Positions 1 through 10,146 of a DNA stretch of 59,378 bases are shown one piece after another (within the stretch, counting starts at the first letter, position 1; each line of letters begins with the position of its first letter). Source of the stretch: Folioceros fuciformis. Lineage: Eukaryota > Anthocerotophyta > Anthocerotopsida > Anthocerotales. Below the pieces are notes generated by a model. The model made no database searches. It saw only the letters and a list, made by a program, of their open reading frames with translations, and was not told the DNA's origin. Both the position numbers and the translations under genes were made by a program. The stretch covers positions 1-59,378 of the forward strand of contig JBNGIO010005465.1 in assembly GCA_049999805.1 (NCBI GenBank). The letters run 5' to 3'.

Positions 1-1615
1 CCAAGAGGGCAGGCGGCTTGGCGGGTGGTATGGCGGGCTGCACAGGCCGCCGAGTTGGATTCGGGCAAGCGGCCTAGCTGGTCGGCGGGTAGGCGACCTG
101 GCACCGGCACAGGCAGGCAGCCGGCAGGTGACAAGCTGGCTGGCTGGCGGGCCAATCCTTGAGGCCCGGCTAGTTGAGGCGCATCGGGGCCAAACCCTAG
201 TAGGTGGGGAGAGTACTGGCTGCTGGACCTGCTCGCCAGGGTCAAAGTCCAGCACAGGGATGGTTGGGCACAGATGTGTAGGGCCCCATGCTTGCTGCCA
301 GAGCTGAGCGAGGCGGGGTAGGCTGCTGGTCGCGGCTAGCTGGCAGGGGGCTGGGCTGGATCCAGATGGTGGATCCAGGCCAGCTGGCTAGTCGGCTCCA
401 GTCGGCTTGGCTGGATAGGCAACTGGCAAGGCTGCTAAGGAGCAACCAAGCTTGCGGGCTGCCTGCAAGCTGAGGAGCAGCCAGGCCTTGCAAGCAGCCT
501 GGCAGGGGGCTGGCTTAGCAAAGGCCGGCTGCTGAGCAGCAGCCAGGCAACCCAGGAGCCGGCGTGCGACCCAGCAGCCCAGAGGTTGGTGGATCTAGGC
601 AGCCAGGAGGCCGGATCGACAGACAAGCCTAGCTGGGTCAGCGAGGCGGCCTGGCAATGGATCTAAGCTAGCAGCTAGGCAGGCGAATCGAAGTAGAAGC
701 CATTCAAGCTGGGGCCGGATTCAGTCGGCCAGTATTGGATCAAAGGGGGGTGGTTGAGCTGAAGGGGTCGCGGCCGTTTTTTTTTAGATTTCTTGGTAGC
801 TTGCAGGTGACCTGCGGATAGATCCAGCCAGGCAGCAGCCGCCTGGCGCAGGCTGGATGGGAATCGGCTGGGTGGCCTCGAGTCGGGGAGCAGGAGCTGA
901 GCGGGTCGTCAGCGGCCAGCCAGTCGATTGGGCTGGCTGGCTGCAAGCAGCCAGACGACCAGGGGCCGGACCAAAGCAGGACAGCGAAGTCAGTTCGGCC
1001 GGGCTGCTCAACCGGCCGGGCTGGCTGGTTGGTTATGGCAAGATGCTGGGCCGTGCAGCCAGATTAGCGGGCTGTCTGCAAACCGGGGAGTAGTCAGGCC
1101 AGGAAAGCGACCTGGCTGATGGGTGACGACTGAGTCCAGGCGGCCGGGCAGGTGGCATGATCGGACGGGATCAGCCAGGAAGCGGCCTACCTGCAGCTGA
1201 AGATGGCCAAGTAGGCAGCCAGGCCGTTTTGGCAGTGTATGCAGCGGCCGGGCTAGTCGGAGTTGGAGGCCAGATGAGCTGGACCCGGAAGCCAGCCGCC
1301 GGCCTGGCTGCAGGAGCCAAGCCTCCCGGCTAGCTAGCCTGGCTTCTGGGCAGCTGGATTCAGTAGGCAACCAGCCGACCAGGCTGGTTGTCTGGCTGAA
1401 TATGCCAAGCGGTTGGCAGTAGCGGCTGGGGTGGCTGGCCAGTGGACTCGGGTGATTTGGCTGGATCAGGTGGTGGTTGATCGATTGGCGGGCTGGATCT
1501 GGCCATACATCTAATCGATGGGCTGGCCGAATCGGGACCGGAATGGATCAGGTAGCGGCGCTGGATCCACGGGTGTGCCGGACCGGGGCCGGACACACTG
1601 GCTGGCAAGGCAGAG
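1..1615. repeat. GC-rich degenerate low-complexity block
   Basis: The block is built from endlessly varied copies of short words such as GGCTGGCTGG, CAGCCAGGC, GGCCGGGC and GGATC-CAGG, with no fixed period that I can see. Open frames exist on both strands only because the composition is poor in stop codons. Their translations are low-complexity Ala/Gly/Pro/Trp/Ser and match no family I know. It looks like a decayed simple-sequence (GGCT/AGCC-type) array. It stops around 1616, where the composition becomes purine-rich. Confidence 0.6.
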
Positions 1616-2239
1616 AGCGGGAACTCAAGGAGCTAGGATGTGAAGGAGGTTAGCAGTGGATGAGCAGGAGCAGGAGATCGACAGGCAATTGGAGGCCAGT
1701 AACCAAGAACTGTGAGGAGTATGGATGAGTGGATACACATTCCTAAGAAGGCCGAGATGAGAGGGAAGGTTTCGCTTGTTGAGGGGCAAAGAGAAGTGCG
1801 TGGAGGTGGACGGGATTGTTACCGAAAGTGGTTGAGGGGACTGGATCAGGAAGTGGCGAATTGCAATATCAGGCTAAGGTCCCCGAGGGGCAGGATCATG
1901 AGGAGGAGCTCGTTTACATCGCAACCGGGGGATTGTGGAAGAACATCCTGGAAAACCGCTGTGAAGGCGGCCTTGAGAGTTACGTGGCGAGGGGTTCTCT
2001 CTGAAGAGTTTCTCCTTCGATAAGAATATGAGGGAAAGGCAGCTGCACAGAAGCAATCTGAGACAGTTATCCATGCGTTGATAGATCTCTGCAGAAGTTA
2101 AGGGGAGAGTATGTGCCCGGACTGGAAGATGCTCATGCAAGGAAGCTGATGTAGGCCGAAATCGCAGACCGCCGACAAGAGGAAATTATTAAGGAGCAAT
2201 GGAAAGCTAACGAGAGAGGGAGGCTTCTGCTCATCCTGC
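1616..2239 (+). other. Unrecognised coding-like remnant
   Basis: Purine-rich plus strand with broken frames. One stretch near 2090-2230 translates as a charged helix-like segment (REYVPGLEDAHARKLM, one stop, then EIADRRQEEIIKEQWKANER). Another, 1816-2001, is open but has no ATG start. Many stops interrupt any long reading. This may be an old gene or transposon fragment next to the truncated end of the copia element. I see no recognisable domain. Confidence 0.25.
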
Positions 2240-2343
2240 AAGTTAAATAAATCTACCTTATCATCTGACTCAGGTGGAGATAGTGGAAGAGGTACAGGTG
2301 TAGGAATGATAGGGTTGGGGACTAGTGCAACAGGCATGGCTAG

Positions 2344-4344
2344 CTATGGTTGAACATTAGGAGGGGGAACAAAGGAAGGATCCACATCAAGAAAATCAAC
2401 TATATCAAGAAAAGAGACTATATCAACTTCAACTTCAGCATCATCAAGAACAGGAAGGTCATTGAACTCACTCACAGGTAATGTTTCTGATCTTTGCCCT
2501 AACACTGACTGCTCATCAAATGTGACTGTTTGTGCATGTATAACTCTACGCGAAGTAGGCTCAAACAGTCTATAGCCATGAATACCTGAAGTGTAGCCAA
2601 TAAAGATGTGCTTCCTGGATTTGAATGCAAATTTTTGACGTAGTTGATCTGGGATATGTGCATATGCTATGCTGCCGAACACCCTCAAGTGAGACAAATC
2701 TGGTTTGGAACTTGTCCAAGCTTCGAAGGGAGTCACACCATGGAGTGACGACACTGCGGTTCTGTTCTGCAGATAAGTTGCTACCTGTACAGCTTCAGCC
2801 CAGAATTTGATTAACAGCCTCCCCTGAAATAGAAGAGTCCTTGCTGCGTCTTGGATGGTGCGATGCCTCCTCTCTGCTCTTCCATTCATATCCGAATGGT
2901 AAGGTATAGTCAACCGTCTTGTAATTCCCCTTTTCTGGCAGTACTCTTGAAATGCATTCGAAAGGTATTCTTTGCCATTGTTAGAACGTATGCTCTTCAA
3001 CTTATAGCCAGTTTGCCTTTCTGCATATGCTAGGTATCGTTTGAAACTCTCAAACACATGACTCTTCTTGTGCAGGAGTTCAGTGATTGTAAATTGTGTC
3101 TTATCATCTTCGAAGACCACAAAGTACCTAGCACCTCCCCATGATGGAGTAGACATGGGACCACAAATATCTGTGTTTACAAGATCCAAGACTTCAATTG
3201 GCTTTCGTGGCTTTCCACTCCCAAAGTGAGATTTAAACTGCTTCCCATGAATACAAGCTACACACAAATCCAGGTCAAGCAAGTCTATCTCATGGAACCC
3301 TAACACCATTTTCTCCTTTAGCAGACGTCTCATTACCTAGATGTTTGGGTGTCCTAGGCGACAATGCCACTTAAAAGCAAGATCTGTCTTGGATTGTAAA
3401 GAGTCAGCTAACTGAGCAGATGCCTTGTGTGGGATAGACACAAAATCAAGCAGATACAAGTTGTACAGAGGGGTTCCTCTAGCTAGCACCACTGAAGGAG
3501 ATGAAAGGGGAGAGATCACACACTCTAACCCTTCAAAGAGAATCCTATACTTACCTGTTTTGCCTAGAGCCATAGTGCTCACTGGATTCTTAGTCAGGGC
3601 TGGGACATACAAGGTGTTTTCTAATTGAAACATCTCTCCACTCTGGAGCATTACGTGTACTATACCACATCCTCTAATAGGCAATTCTGAACTATCTCCT
3701 AACACTGCTGCTGCTGTATGACAGGTTGGTACTGACTCAAAGGAAACAAATGCTGTACGACGTGAACACATATGATTCGAGGCTCCACTATCTAGGAACC
3801 ATCTTTGTGAGTCTAACCTTGTGGAAGACAAACAAGTTACCAGCAACCCTAGTGTGGAGGCTCTGGTTGAATGTGCTTCTGGCTGCTTTCCTTTTATTAC
3901 AACAGTAGCTGTTTCGTCTAACTTCTTCTCGCGACCTTCTTTAATCCAGTGTCCTGGCTTGTGGCAGTAATTGCAAACTCCTGGTTTCTTGCTGCTTGAT
4001 GCATTAGGGTTGGAAGATGACTGGAACGTTTGTCCCCTGCCATGACCAAAGCCACCACGACCTCTGCTTCTGCCTCGACCTCGCCCTCTCCCACTAAAGA
4101 GAGTTGTATCACTCTGCCGGTGAGGATGCCCACTTGAACCTCCTCCTTTCATCAGCTTCCTGTTTAACTCAGCCTGAAGTAGTGCTCCCACTAACTTCTG
4201 CATAGTGAGGCTTGATGTTGCAAGTGTACCCTTTGAGGCTGTGGTGGAGGTTGCTGCCGCCTGCTGACTTGCGCTCCACTGCTCGTAGCTGGGAGGTAAG
4301 GAGCAGAGCAACTGCATAGCTGCTCGTCCTTCATCCAGCACCAC
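2344..4344 (-). pseudogene. copia gag-protease-integrase polyprotein remnant
   Basis: One continuous frame on the minus strand, broken by a single TAG at 3337-3339. In order: gag C-terminus with an Arg/Gly-rich tract; a CCHC knuckle whose last Cys is Gly (CNYCHKPGHWIKEG); the protease active site WFLDSGASNHM; the GAG-pre-integrase and HHCC finger (WHCRLGHPNI, stop, later CVAC); and an integrase core with DICGPM, then IRSNNGKEY where the family has RSDNG, then GRAERRHRTI. Loss of the middle catalytic Asp and the stop make it non-functional. The gag N-terminus (about 4350-4800) is recognisable but shifted and full of stops. Confidence 0.88.
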
Positions 4345-4756
4345 ACCACAAGCAACTAGTCTTCTCTTGCTGCTCTGAACTTTGCTACATGACTTTCAAC
4401 AGTGTCTAACTCCCGCATTTTCAAACCTTGGAAGTGCTGAGTAGCTGCCATCTCTGTTATGATATCTTTTGATTCGTAAGTATCTAATAGGAGAGTCCAA
4501 ATGTCATTTGCAGATTAAGATAGTTTTAAGTGTGGTACCATCTCTTGAGATACACCAGACATAAGTATGTTCTTGCTTTTCTATCCTTATGTTCCCATTC
4601 TAACTCATCCTTCGTGTTCCACGTTTTTGTTGTTCCTCCAGGAGTTGTTGTGCCGGAGGGCTGCCCAGCAACCCGTTTGGGTTGCGATCCATCAACCAGT
4701 CCCATCAGCAACTTCTCCTCCAATAGGCAACTCATCCAAAAACTCCAAGAATCATA

Positions 4757-5480
4757 GTTTGATGAGGTTAGCCTGTCCCTTTCTTGGAGACGCTACGACC
4801 TAGCATCAGTCAAAGTCGTTGCCATTGCTACTATCCAACTTCAACAATTCAGAGAGTGGCTGACCCTGCAGCAGGTAACTGGCGTGTTAGGGTGTCCACT
4901 TCTGCAATCAACTGCTTTTGAAAAACCTCCAGGTTCGCAACAGTGATCATATCATCTTGTCGGATCTTTTCGTAACTTGCCATTCGTCTTTCTAGGCACT
5001 CAATCTTGTGTTGCGAGATCAGCAACTTGCTATGTATATTCATTTCGGAATTTAACAAAATGTCTTCATCCGTAACCGTTTTATGAGCAAAAATTCTCCC
5101 GCGTGCACAGTTCCCTTCCGGCCCACCAATGTGTAGGCTGCTATAATCCTTGGCCCGAGATGATTCGGGTGCTTCTTTTTCTGAAAAATGCTTTATCAAG
5201 AAAGATTGTAAAAACCTCCTCCTACTTGCTTCCTATAGCGGAGTGATAGGTTCTTGGAAATACAACCGCTCAAATTCAGTGAAAAAACAATTTTCCCCTT
5301 GGACTTGAGGAATCTCTCTGACTTAAGAAGCCAAGCGCTCTTCCGAGGCATTTTTATTATGCTTCCTACGCATTGTGGGTTAAGCAAGAAACTCACAAAC
5401 ACACAAGATAATTCATTTCTCTTGAGAAAAATAAATGCACTCAGACTCTAGATGATGAATGGCAAGACCCAAGGATCAAA
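4757..5480 (-). other. copia copy 1 leader between PBS and gag
   Basis: The minus strand has an open stretch, 5199-4849, without an ATG and with no known domain, and a 5'UTR-like AT-rich portion next to the primer binding site. It is part of the element by position only. Confidence 0.4.
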
Positions 5481-5499
5481 GCGTTGTGTTCTCATACCA
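5481..5499 (-). other. Retrotransposon primer binding site (initiator-Met tRNA type)
   Basis: The minus strand reads TGGTATGAGAACACAACGC immediately after the LTR end. TGGTAT-AGA is the usual plant copia site complementary to the 3' end of initiator methionine tRNA (consensus TGGTATCAGAGC), here with two or three changes. Confidence 0.7.
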
Positions 5500-5696
5500 T
5501 GTTCACATTCTTCAACGCTTGCACACAAACATGATCCTCAAAAGCACACACATTCATTGCATAGTGATTGATACAAAAACGCTCATAAAGCATGCCACCG
5601 CCATAACCGCTAAAACAACCAAATGGACTATGTAACCTAACTACGTAACAATGTTGGTAATGTATAGTATTTAAATGACATTAAATACTTTCAACA
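5500..5696 (-). repeat. 5' LTR of copia copy 1
   Basis: On the minus strand this starts TGTTGAAAG and ends GTGAACA, the TG...CA ends expected of an LTR, about 197 bp long. It abuts a primer binding site directly. No second LTR copy is seen in the window, so target-site duplications cannot be checked. Its outer end lies about 540 bp upstream of the COG2 start codon, and the LTR would transcribe away from COG2. Confidence 0.72.
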
Positions 5697-6236
5697 AATA
5701 TTAACGAACTAGCCCTACAACTCACCCTACCACCATAAACATCTACTACCTATTAAACTATTCTAAGACCTTGAAGGATGTCGACCTTAGATCTTGTGGA
5801 CACTGCCTCTTTGTTGCTGGATGGGCATATCAAGATGCTTCGGGCATGCCATCCCAGGAGCATGACCATGCTAAGCATGGAATACATCTAAGGGTGCCCA
5901 ATGTTTGACCATGGGAGGGTCGGACATGTTGAGAAGTCTTTTAGACGATAGTCTTTTAGTCTGTACCGCTGACGTAAAGCATTTACTACGTATTTTACGA
6001 GATTATATGTCGTAGATACTAGACAGTTTCGTTTTGTGAGGAAGCGCCGAACCATGGCTACCTACTCTAATAGGATTCTTCTGCGTCTTCTACTCCTTAG
6101 CTAGGCCATATTCGTAATCTTGCGTTCTTTCGTGCTGATGTCGTGCGTTTCCGTTGGCTACAGCGCAGTGATGGTGCCTGCTTTGAGTGCCCTGAGAGAG
6201 TGAGAATCGAGGAAGGGCAGGGCTCGGCAAATCGCC
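5697..6236 (+). promoter_or_regulatory. Upstream region of COG2
   Basis: About 540 bp between the LTR and the COG2 start. The first half is AT-rich and the last 100 bases look like a 5'UTR. The start context is CGCCATGGC, a good plant initiation context. I see no clear TATA box and no other gene. Confidence 0.4.
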
Positions 6237-8498
6237 ATGGCACCCACCGAGTTCTCATCTTTGCCGATTTCCTCGGGTCCCAGGTCTGTGGCAGCCTTCT
6301 TCGGAGACGATGGCGATTCGCAGCCGCTGTGGTTCAAGAAGGAGGCATTCTTGGCGCCCACGTTCGACAGTGAAGCCTACATTGCAGGGTTGCGGAGGTA
6401 TGTGCCCTTCGACACGCTGAGATCGGAACTGAAGAGCCATCTGGCAGTGCTGAAGAACGAGCTTGTGGAGCTCATCAACCGGGATTATGCCGATTTCGTG
6501 AACTTGAGCACGAAGCTGGTGGATGTTGATGGCGCAGTGCTCCGGATGCGCATGCCTTTCAATGAGCTGAAAGTGAAGTTGCTAGCCGTGAGAGAGAAAG
6601 TGGACGAGTCTCTTGCGGCCCTCCAGGATGGGCTTAAACGGCGCGCAGAAGCTTCCTCATCGAGGGAAATTTTGGAGCTGCTGTTAGATACGTCGCACGT
6701 GGTGTCTAAGGTGGAGAAGCTTTTGCTGGAGCTGCAGAACACGCCTGAGGATGGGCCTCGTGTGTCAGACAGTGAGGAAGTGAGCAATGGGAACGAGGTG
6801 GCCGGGGAGTTAGGTTTCAGTGATCGGAGCCGCCTCTTGGAACGGATTGCTAGTGAGATGAACAGGTTGAAGTTTTATGTGGCTCGAGCGCAGGATCTGC
6901 CTTTTATACAGAATATGGAAAAGCGGATCCATGCCGCGGATGTTTCTCTTGAGGCAAGTTTGCGAGGATGCTTCGTGGGGGGCTTGGAGAGACTTGACAG
7001 GGACATAGTCTACCACTGCCTTCGTGCATATGCTGCACTGGACAACACTTCAGGTGCCGAAGCTGCATACCGGTCAGCTGTTGTTGCACCTGCTGTTCAG
7101 AAGATCATCTCCCCTGATCCGTTGAAGAATGTTGTTGGAGGAGCCGGTGACCTTTTAGAAGAGGGGTTTGAGGAGTTGAAGAAGGTGATCGAGACAGATT
7201 GTAAGTTTCTGTTGGATCTTGCAGCTGTGGCGAATTCTGGTCTACACATGTTTGACTTCCTCAGCAACTCTATTCTGAGGGAGGTTCACTCTGCGATCCA
7301 GAAAGGGAGGCCTGGGGCATTTTCTCCTGGAAAGCCTGTTGAGTTTCTTAAGAACTACAGATCCACCTTACAGTTTTTAGATTTTCTGGAAGGGCAGTAT
7401 TCCTCTCAAGAAGCAGTGGCAGAATTCCGCTCCAAGGATGCGTATAGGGACTTCATGAAGCAGTGGAATGTGAATGTGTATTTCACTCTCAGGCTCCAGG
7501 AAATTGCAGGCACTCTGGAGAAAGCCCTCACCTCAACCTTTGCGGCCTCCCTATTTGGAGCGCAAGCTCCGTACGAAAATGGAGACGTTTCTTTGAGACT
7601 TCAGCCATCCATAGCTCTGTGGGAGTCGTTACAGAGGTGTTTGCACAACGATGTCTATATGCCATCGTTAGCGGACAAATTTCTCCGTGTGGCTTTGCAG
7701 CTTGTTTCGAGATACTCAACTTGGCTGGCCAACGGCCTTGCTGCAAGGAACTCTGCAGCGGGTGATACGACAGGAGGACAATGGGCATCAGGAGCAGCTC
7801 CTGATGATTTCGTGTTAGTGAGAAACGACGTGGAAGGTCTGGTGCGACTGATAAAGGGCCCGTACGTGGACCACATCTTAGAGCTCCTCAGTTCGAGCCC
7901 GGATGAAGTGCTTACAGTCGTTCGGATGAGCATCTTCCAGGGAGCTGAAACTCTCTCTGACTTGGTGCCAGCTCTGACGGATGTGTTAACTGATGCTCTG
8001 GCCGAGCAGTGCATGGAAGCTCTGAAGCAGCTCAAGGGCATTACAGCAACCTACCGAATGACGAACAAGCCTGCACCTGTTCGGCATTCGCCCTATGTAG
8101 CCAGTCTCTTTCAGCCTCTGAAGGCATTCATGGACGGAGAAAGCGCAAAGCTTCTCAAGAGCGGAACACGGGATGAGGTCCTGTATTCAGTGGCTGAGAA
8201 GACCACTGCTCGTTACGATGAAGTAGTCAAAGAGGTTATCACGACGGCAAAAAAAACAGAGGAGTCACTGCGACGTCTGAGAGACAAGGCCAAACAACAA
8301 CAACGAGGAGTGGGGACCGAGACAAGTGACAGCAATGTGTCTGATACCGAGAAGATGTGTGCCCAGCTCTTCCTGGATGTGCAGGAGTATGGCAAACGGC
8401 TTAGGGAAATGAAGGTGTCCGTGGAGCATTTACCCACGTTCGTCAGTCTGTGGGAGAGTGCGGCTCCGGCGGACAGGAAGTTCGACATAGGATTTTAG
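6237..8498 (+). CDS. COG2: Conserved oligomeric Golgi complex subunit 2
   Basis: 753 aa in a single exon, about the same length as flowering-plant COG2. COG2 is a lobe A subunit of the COG tethering complex, which captures COPI vesicles for retrograde transport within the Golgi. The N-terminal third carries the family signature: a FDSEAYIAGLRRYVPFDTLR-like segment, then NRDYADFVNLSTKLVDVDGA, followed by a long coiled-coil stretch (about residues 90-175). The rest is the helical-rod C-terminal part ending in DVQEYGKRLREMKVSVEHLP. No stop, frameshift or intron is visible. It is convergent with the CBS gene, 141 bp away. Family assignment is firm; complex membership is inferred from the family. 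Confidence 0.95.
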   Translation: MAPTEFSSLPISSGPRSVAAFFGDDGDSQPLWFKKEAFLAPTFDSEAYIAGLRRYVPFDTLRSELKSHLAVLKNELVELINRDYADFVNLSTKLVDVDGAVLRMRMPFNELKVKLLAVREKVDESLAALQDGLKRRAEASSSREILELLLDTSHVVSKVEKLLLELQNTPEDGPRVSDSEEVSNGNEVAGELGFSDRSRLLERIASEMNRLKFYVARAQDLPFIQNMEKRIHAADVSLEASLRGCFVGGLERLDRDIVYHCLRAYAALDNTSGAEAAYRSAVVAPAVQKIISPDPLKNVVGGAGDLLEEGFEELKKVIETDCKFLLDLAAVANSGLHMFDFLSNSILREVHSAIQKGRPGAFSPGKPVEFLKNYRSTLQFLDFLEGQYSSQEAVAEFRSKDAYRDFMKQWNVNVYFTLRLQEIAGTLEKALTSTFAASLFGAQAPYENGDVSLRLQPSIALWESLQRCLHNDVYMPSLADKFLRVALQLVSRYSTWLANGLAARNSAAGDTTGGQWASGAAPDDFVLVRNDVEGLVRLIKGPYVDHILELLSSSPDEVLTVVRMSIFQGAETLSDLVPALTDVLTDALAEQCMEALKQLKGITATYRMTNKPAPVRHSPYVASLFQPLKAFMDGESAKLLKSGTRDEVLYSVAEKTTARYDEVVKEVITTAKKTEESLRRLRDKAKQQQRGVGTETSDSNVSDTEKMCAQLFLDVQEYGKRLREMKVSVEHLPTFVSLWESAAPADRKFDIGF

Positions 8499-8639
8499 GT
8501 GGTAAGTTCCTAACCATGTAATTACACTTAGTTCAAGTATAGAAAAGCAACCAAGCAAGCAGTTTTCTGCTCCCAGTTCTGCTACTTGCCGAGAACTGTA
8601 CAAGACTTGGAAATGTCTGTGGCATCAGGCGCCCCCTAC

Positions 8640-9770
8640 CTACTCTGGAGACAAGTGTTGATGAACGGCTCGTAAGATGTCTGAGAAGGTGACGATGCCA
8701 AGCAGACGAGCTTGCTCGTCAGTAATCCAGACGTGATGGACCTGCTTGTCCAGAGCCTCAGACATGACCTGAGCTAGGCTAGCTGTTGGCAAGCAGGTGA
8801 CAGGAGGTCTGGGCACAGACGCTCCAGTAGCATCCGCATCGGCCTGATTCTGAGAAGCAGCACCTAGCCCATAGCGCATGGCGATGCGGGATCTGCTAAG
8901 AAAATCCAGCACGCCCATGGAGGACCACATCCGCAGGGCATCAGGCCCGCAACCCCGCAAGTCGGTGGCGGAGAAGGTGCCCACTATCCTCCTCCCGTGG
9001 CCGATGCTGAGACGGGGATCCAGGTTGCAAGCGGGCACGGGCTCCACAATGGCCACTGCCGACAGCTGCGCGTTGCGCATGCATTTGGCGGCGTTGGTTA
9101 CCGTCATGTCGGCAGGGATGGCGAACACCGTCTGCTGCACAGCCCCGGCGTCCGAGACGGTGTGCGAGGAGAGGAAGTCCCCCAGCTCGCCGTTATGCTC
9201 CCACAGGAAGCGCACCACGTCCGTCTGGGTGAGCATATGGTAGCCGGGGGAGAGCTCGGTGCGCTCCAGCCCGCTGGCGTGCCCGTGCGCCTGCTCCGGG
9301 TGGCTGCTGCATACCGGGACCAGCACCCGGTGCACGCCCTTGGACATGGGCTCCATGGCCTCTGCTAGCCTGGTGCTGGGATTGAGTGCCCACAGGTTTA
9401 GCCCCTCCAGCGAGTGCCCGATCACCGTGCTTGCCGGCGTCGACAACCGGCTTTCCACGTCCGGCAGCTCCTCCTCCTCTGTCACATGGATGAAAATGTC
9501 AAACACCGTGGCCATCCCGATGTAATGCTTTCGGGCCGCTCCTGTCGTTCTGTCGGATTCCTCGATTCTGGACCCTCCTGCTCCGATCCATTGGCCCGGG
9601 GGCGCCGCCACCGCCACTGCCACGATGTGGTGGGCGAGCAGCGCATTCAGCGTGTCGCCCACTGTCGCTGTGTACGGAACTTCCACCAGCCTGCTCTTAC
9701 CTTGCACCAATTGCTGCACGGTCGTGCGTTCCAGCAAGCTACCTCTCGCCGACTGCGCCTCCATCTTCAT
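8640..9770 (-). CDS. SNF4/PV42-like CBS-domain protein (SnRK1 gamma-type)
   Basis: The first ATG is at 9770 (the open frame runs a few codons further with no ATG), giving 376 aa. Four CBS-type segments can be followed: VGDTLNALLAHHIVAVAVA, a second around the ALNPSTRLAEAMEPMSKGVH region, a third with AIPADMTVTNAAKCMRNAQL, and a fourth ending TDEQARLLGIVTFSDILRAV. This two-pair layout with a long acidic linker (HVTEEEELPDVE) is that of plant PV42/SNF4-like proteins, which resemble the adenylate-sensing gamma subunit of SnRK1 kinase. Nucleotide binding is not tested. It has a single exon. A CBSX-type protein is the alternative. Confidence 0.82.
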   Translation of the reverse strand: MKMEAQSARGSLLERTTVQQLVQGKSRLVEVPYTATVGDTLNALLAHHIVAVAVAAPPGQWIGAGGSRIEESDRTTGAARKHYIGMATVFDIFIHVTEEEELPDVESRLSTPASTVIGHSLEGLNLWALNPSTRLAEAMEPMSKGVHRVLVPVCSSHPEQAHGHASGLERTELSPGYHMLTQTDVVRFLWEHNGELGDFLSSHTVSDAGAVQQTVFAIPADMTVTNAAKCMRNAQLSAVAIVEPVPACNLDPRLSIGHGRRIVGTFSATDLRGCGPDALRMWSSMGVLDFLSRSRIAMRYGLGAASQNQADADATGASVPRPPVTCLPTASLAQVMSEALDKQVHHVWITDEQARLLGIVTFSDILRAVHQHLSPE

Positions 9771-9915
9771 CAAGATACTCGGAACCAAGCCCGCCAAGTG
9801 GAAGAGGCAAAAAACCTCATCTGCCTTGCCTTCCTCTGCTCAGAGACGTGAGCCAAGTGGCAACACCGCCACGTGTAATGCATTCATTCCATCAAACACC
9901 ATCGGACTCTTTACG

Positions 9916-9926
9916 CTTATTTAAAG
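9916..9926 (-). promoter_or_regulatory. Possible TATA element for the CBS gene
   Basis: The minus strand reads CTTTAAATAAG about 145 bp upstream of the ATG at 9770. Position and sequence suit a TATA box; this is not otherwise supported. Confidence 0.35.
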
Positions 9927-10146
9927 CCTTCCAAGTGGAAAATTTTTAGGACCTTGCTCACAAACTCGGGACAATTACTGTTCAGTTTCACAGGATTGTA
10001 TGACGTGTGTATTCACTGATAAAGTTTTCAGTGTTCCAGTATCAAAAAATAGGATCTCATACAAAATTACAAGTAACATCTGCTCTCGAGTAGGCCAAAT
10101 CTGCGAACCCGATAAATATTTACACCCCTCCAACCGGCCCACATCT

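Larger units (their letters stand above)
2240..5696 (-). mobile_element. Truncated Ty1/copia retrotransposon, copy 1
   Basis: Read on the minus strand the order is LTR (5696-5500), primer binding site (5499-5481), leader, gag, CCHC knuckle, protease, GAG-pre-integrase and integrase. It is then lost inside the spacer before reverse transcriptase, near 2240. No reverse transcriptase, RNase H or second LTR is present. The order protease-integrase-(RT) is that of Ty1/copia. The element is dead: gag carries frameshifts and stops, a TAG interrupts the integrase zinc finger, and the second integrase Asp is Asn. The left flank is unrelated sequence, so the 3' half was deleted or the copy is a fragment. 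Confidence 0.88.

Noticed and set aside
242-1608. Several long open frames on both strands in the GC-rich block
   Set aside because: They overlap each other on both strands, have low-complexity translations and follow from composition poor in stop codons.
8878-9525. Plus-strand frames over the CBS gene
   Set aside because: Antisense shadows of a GC-rich coding region with clear minus-strand domain content.
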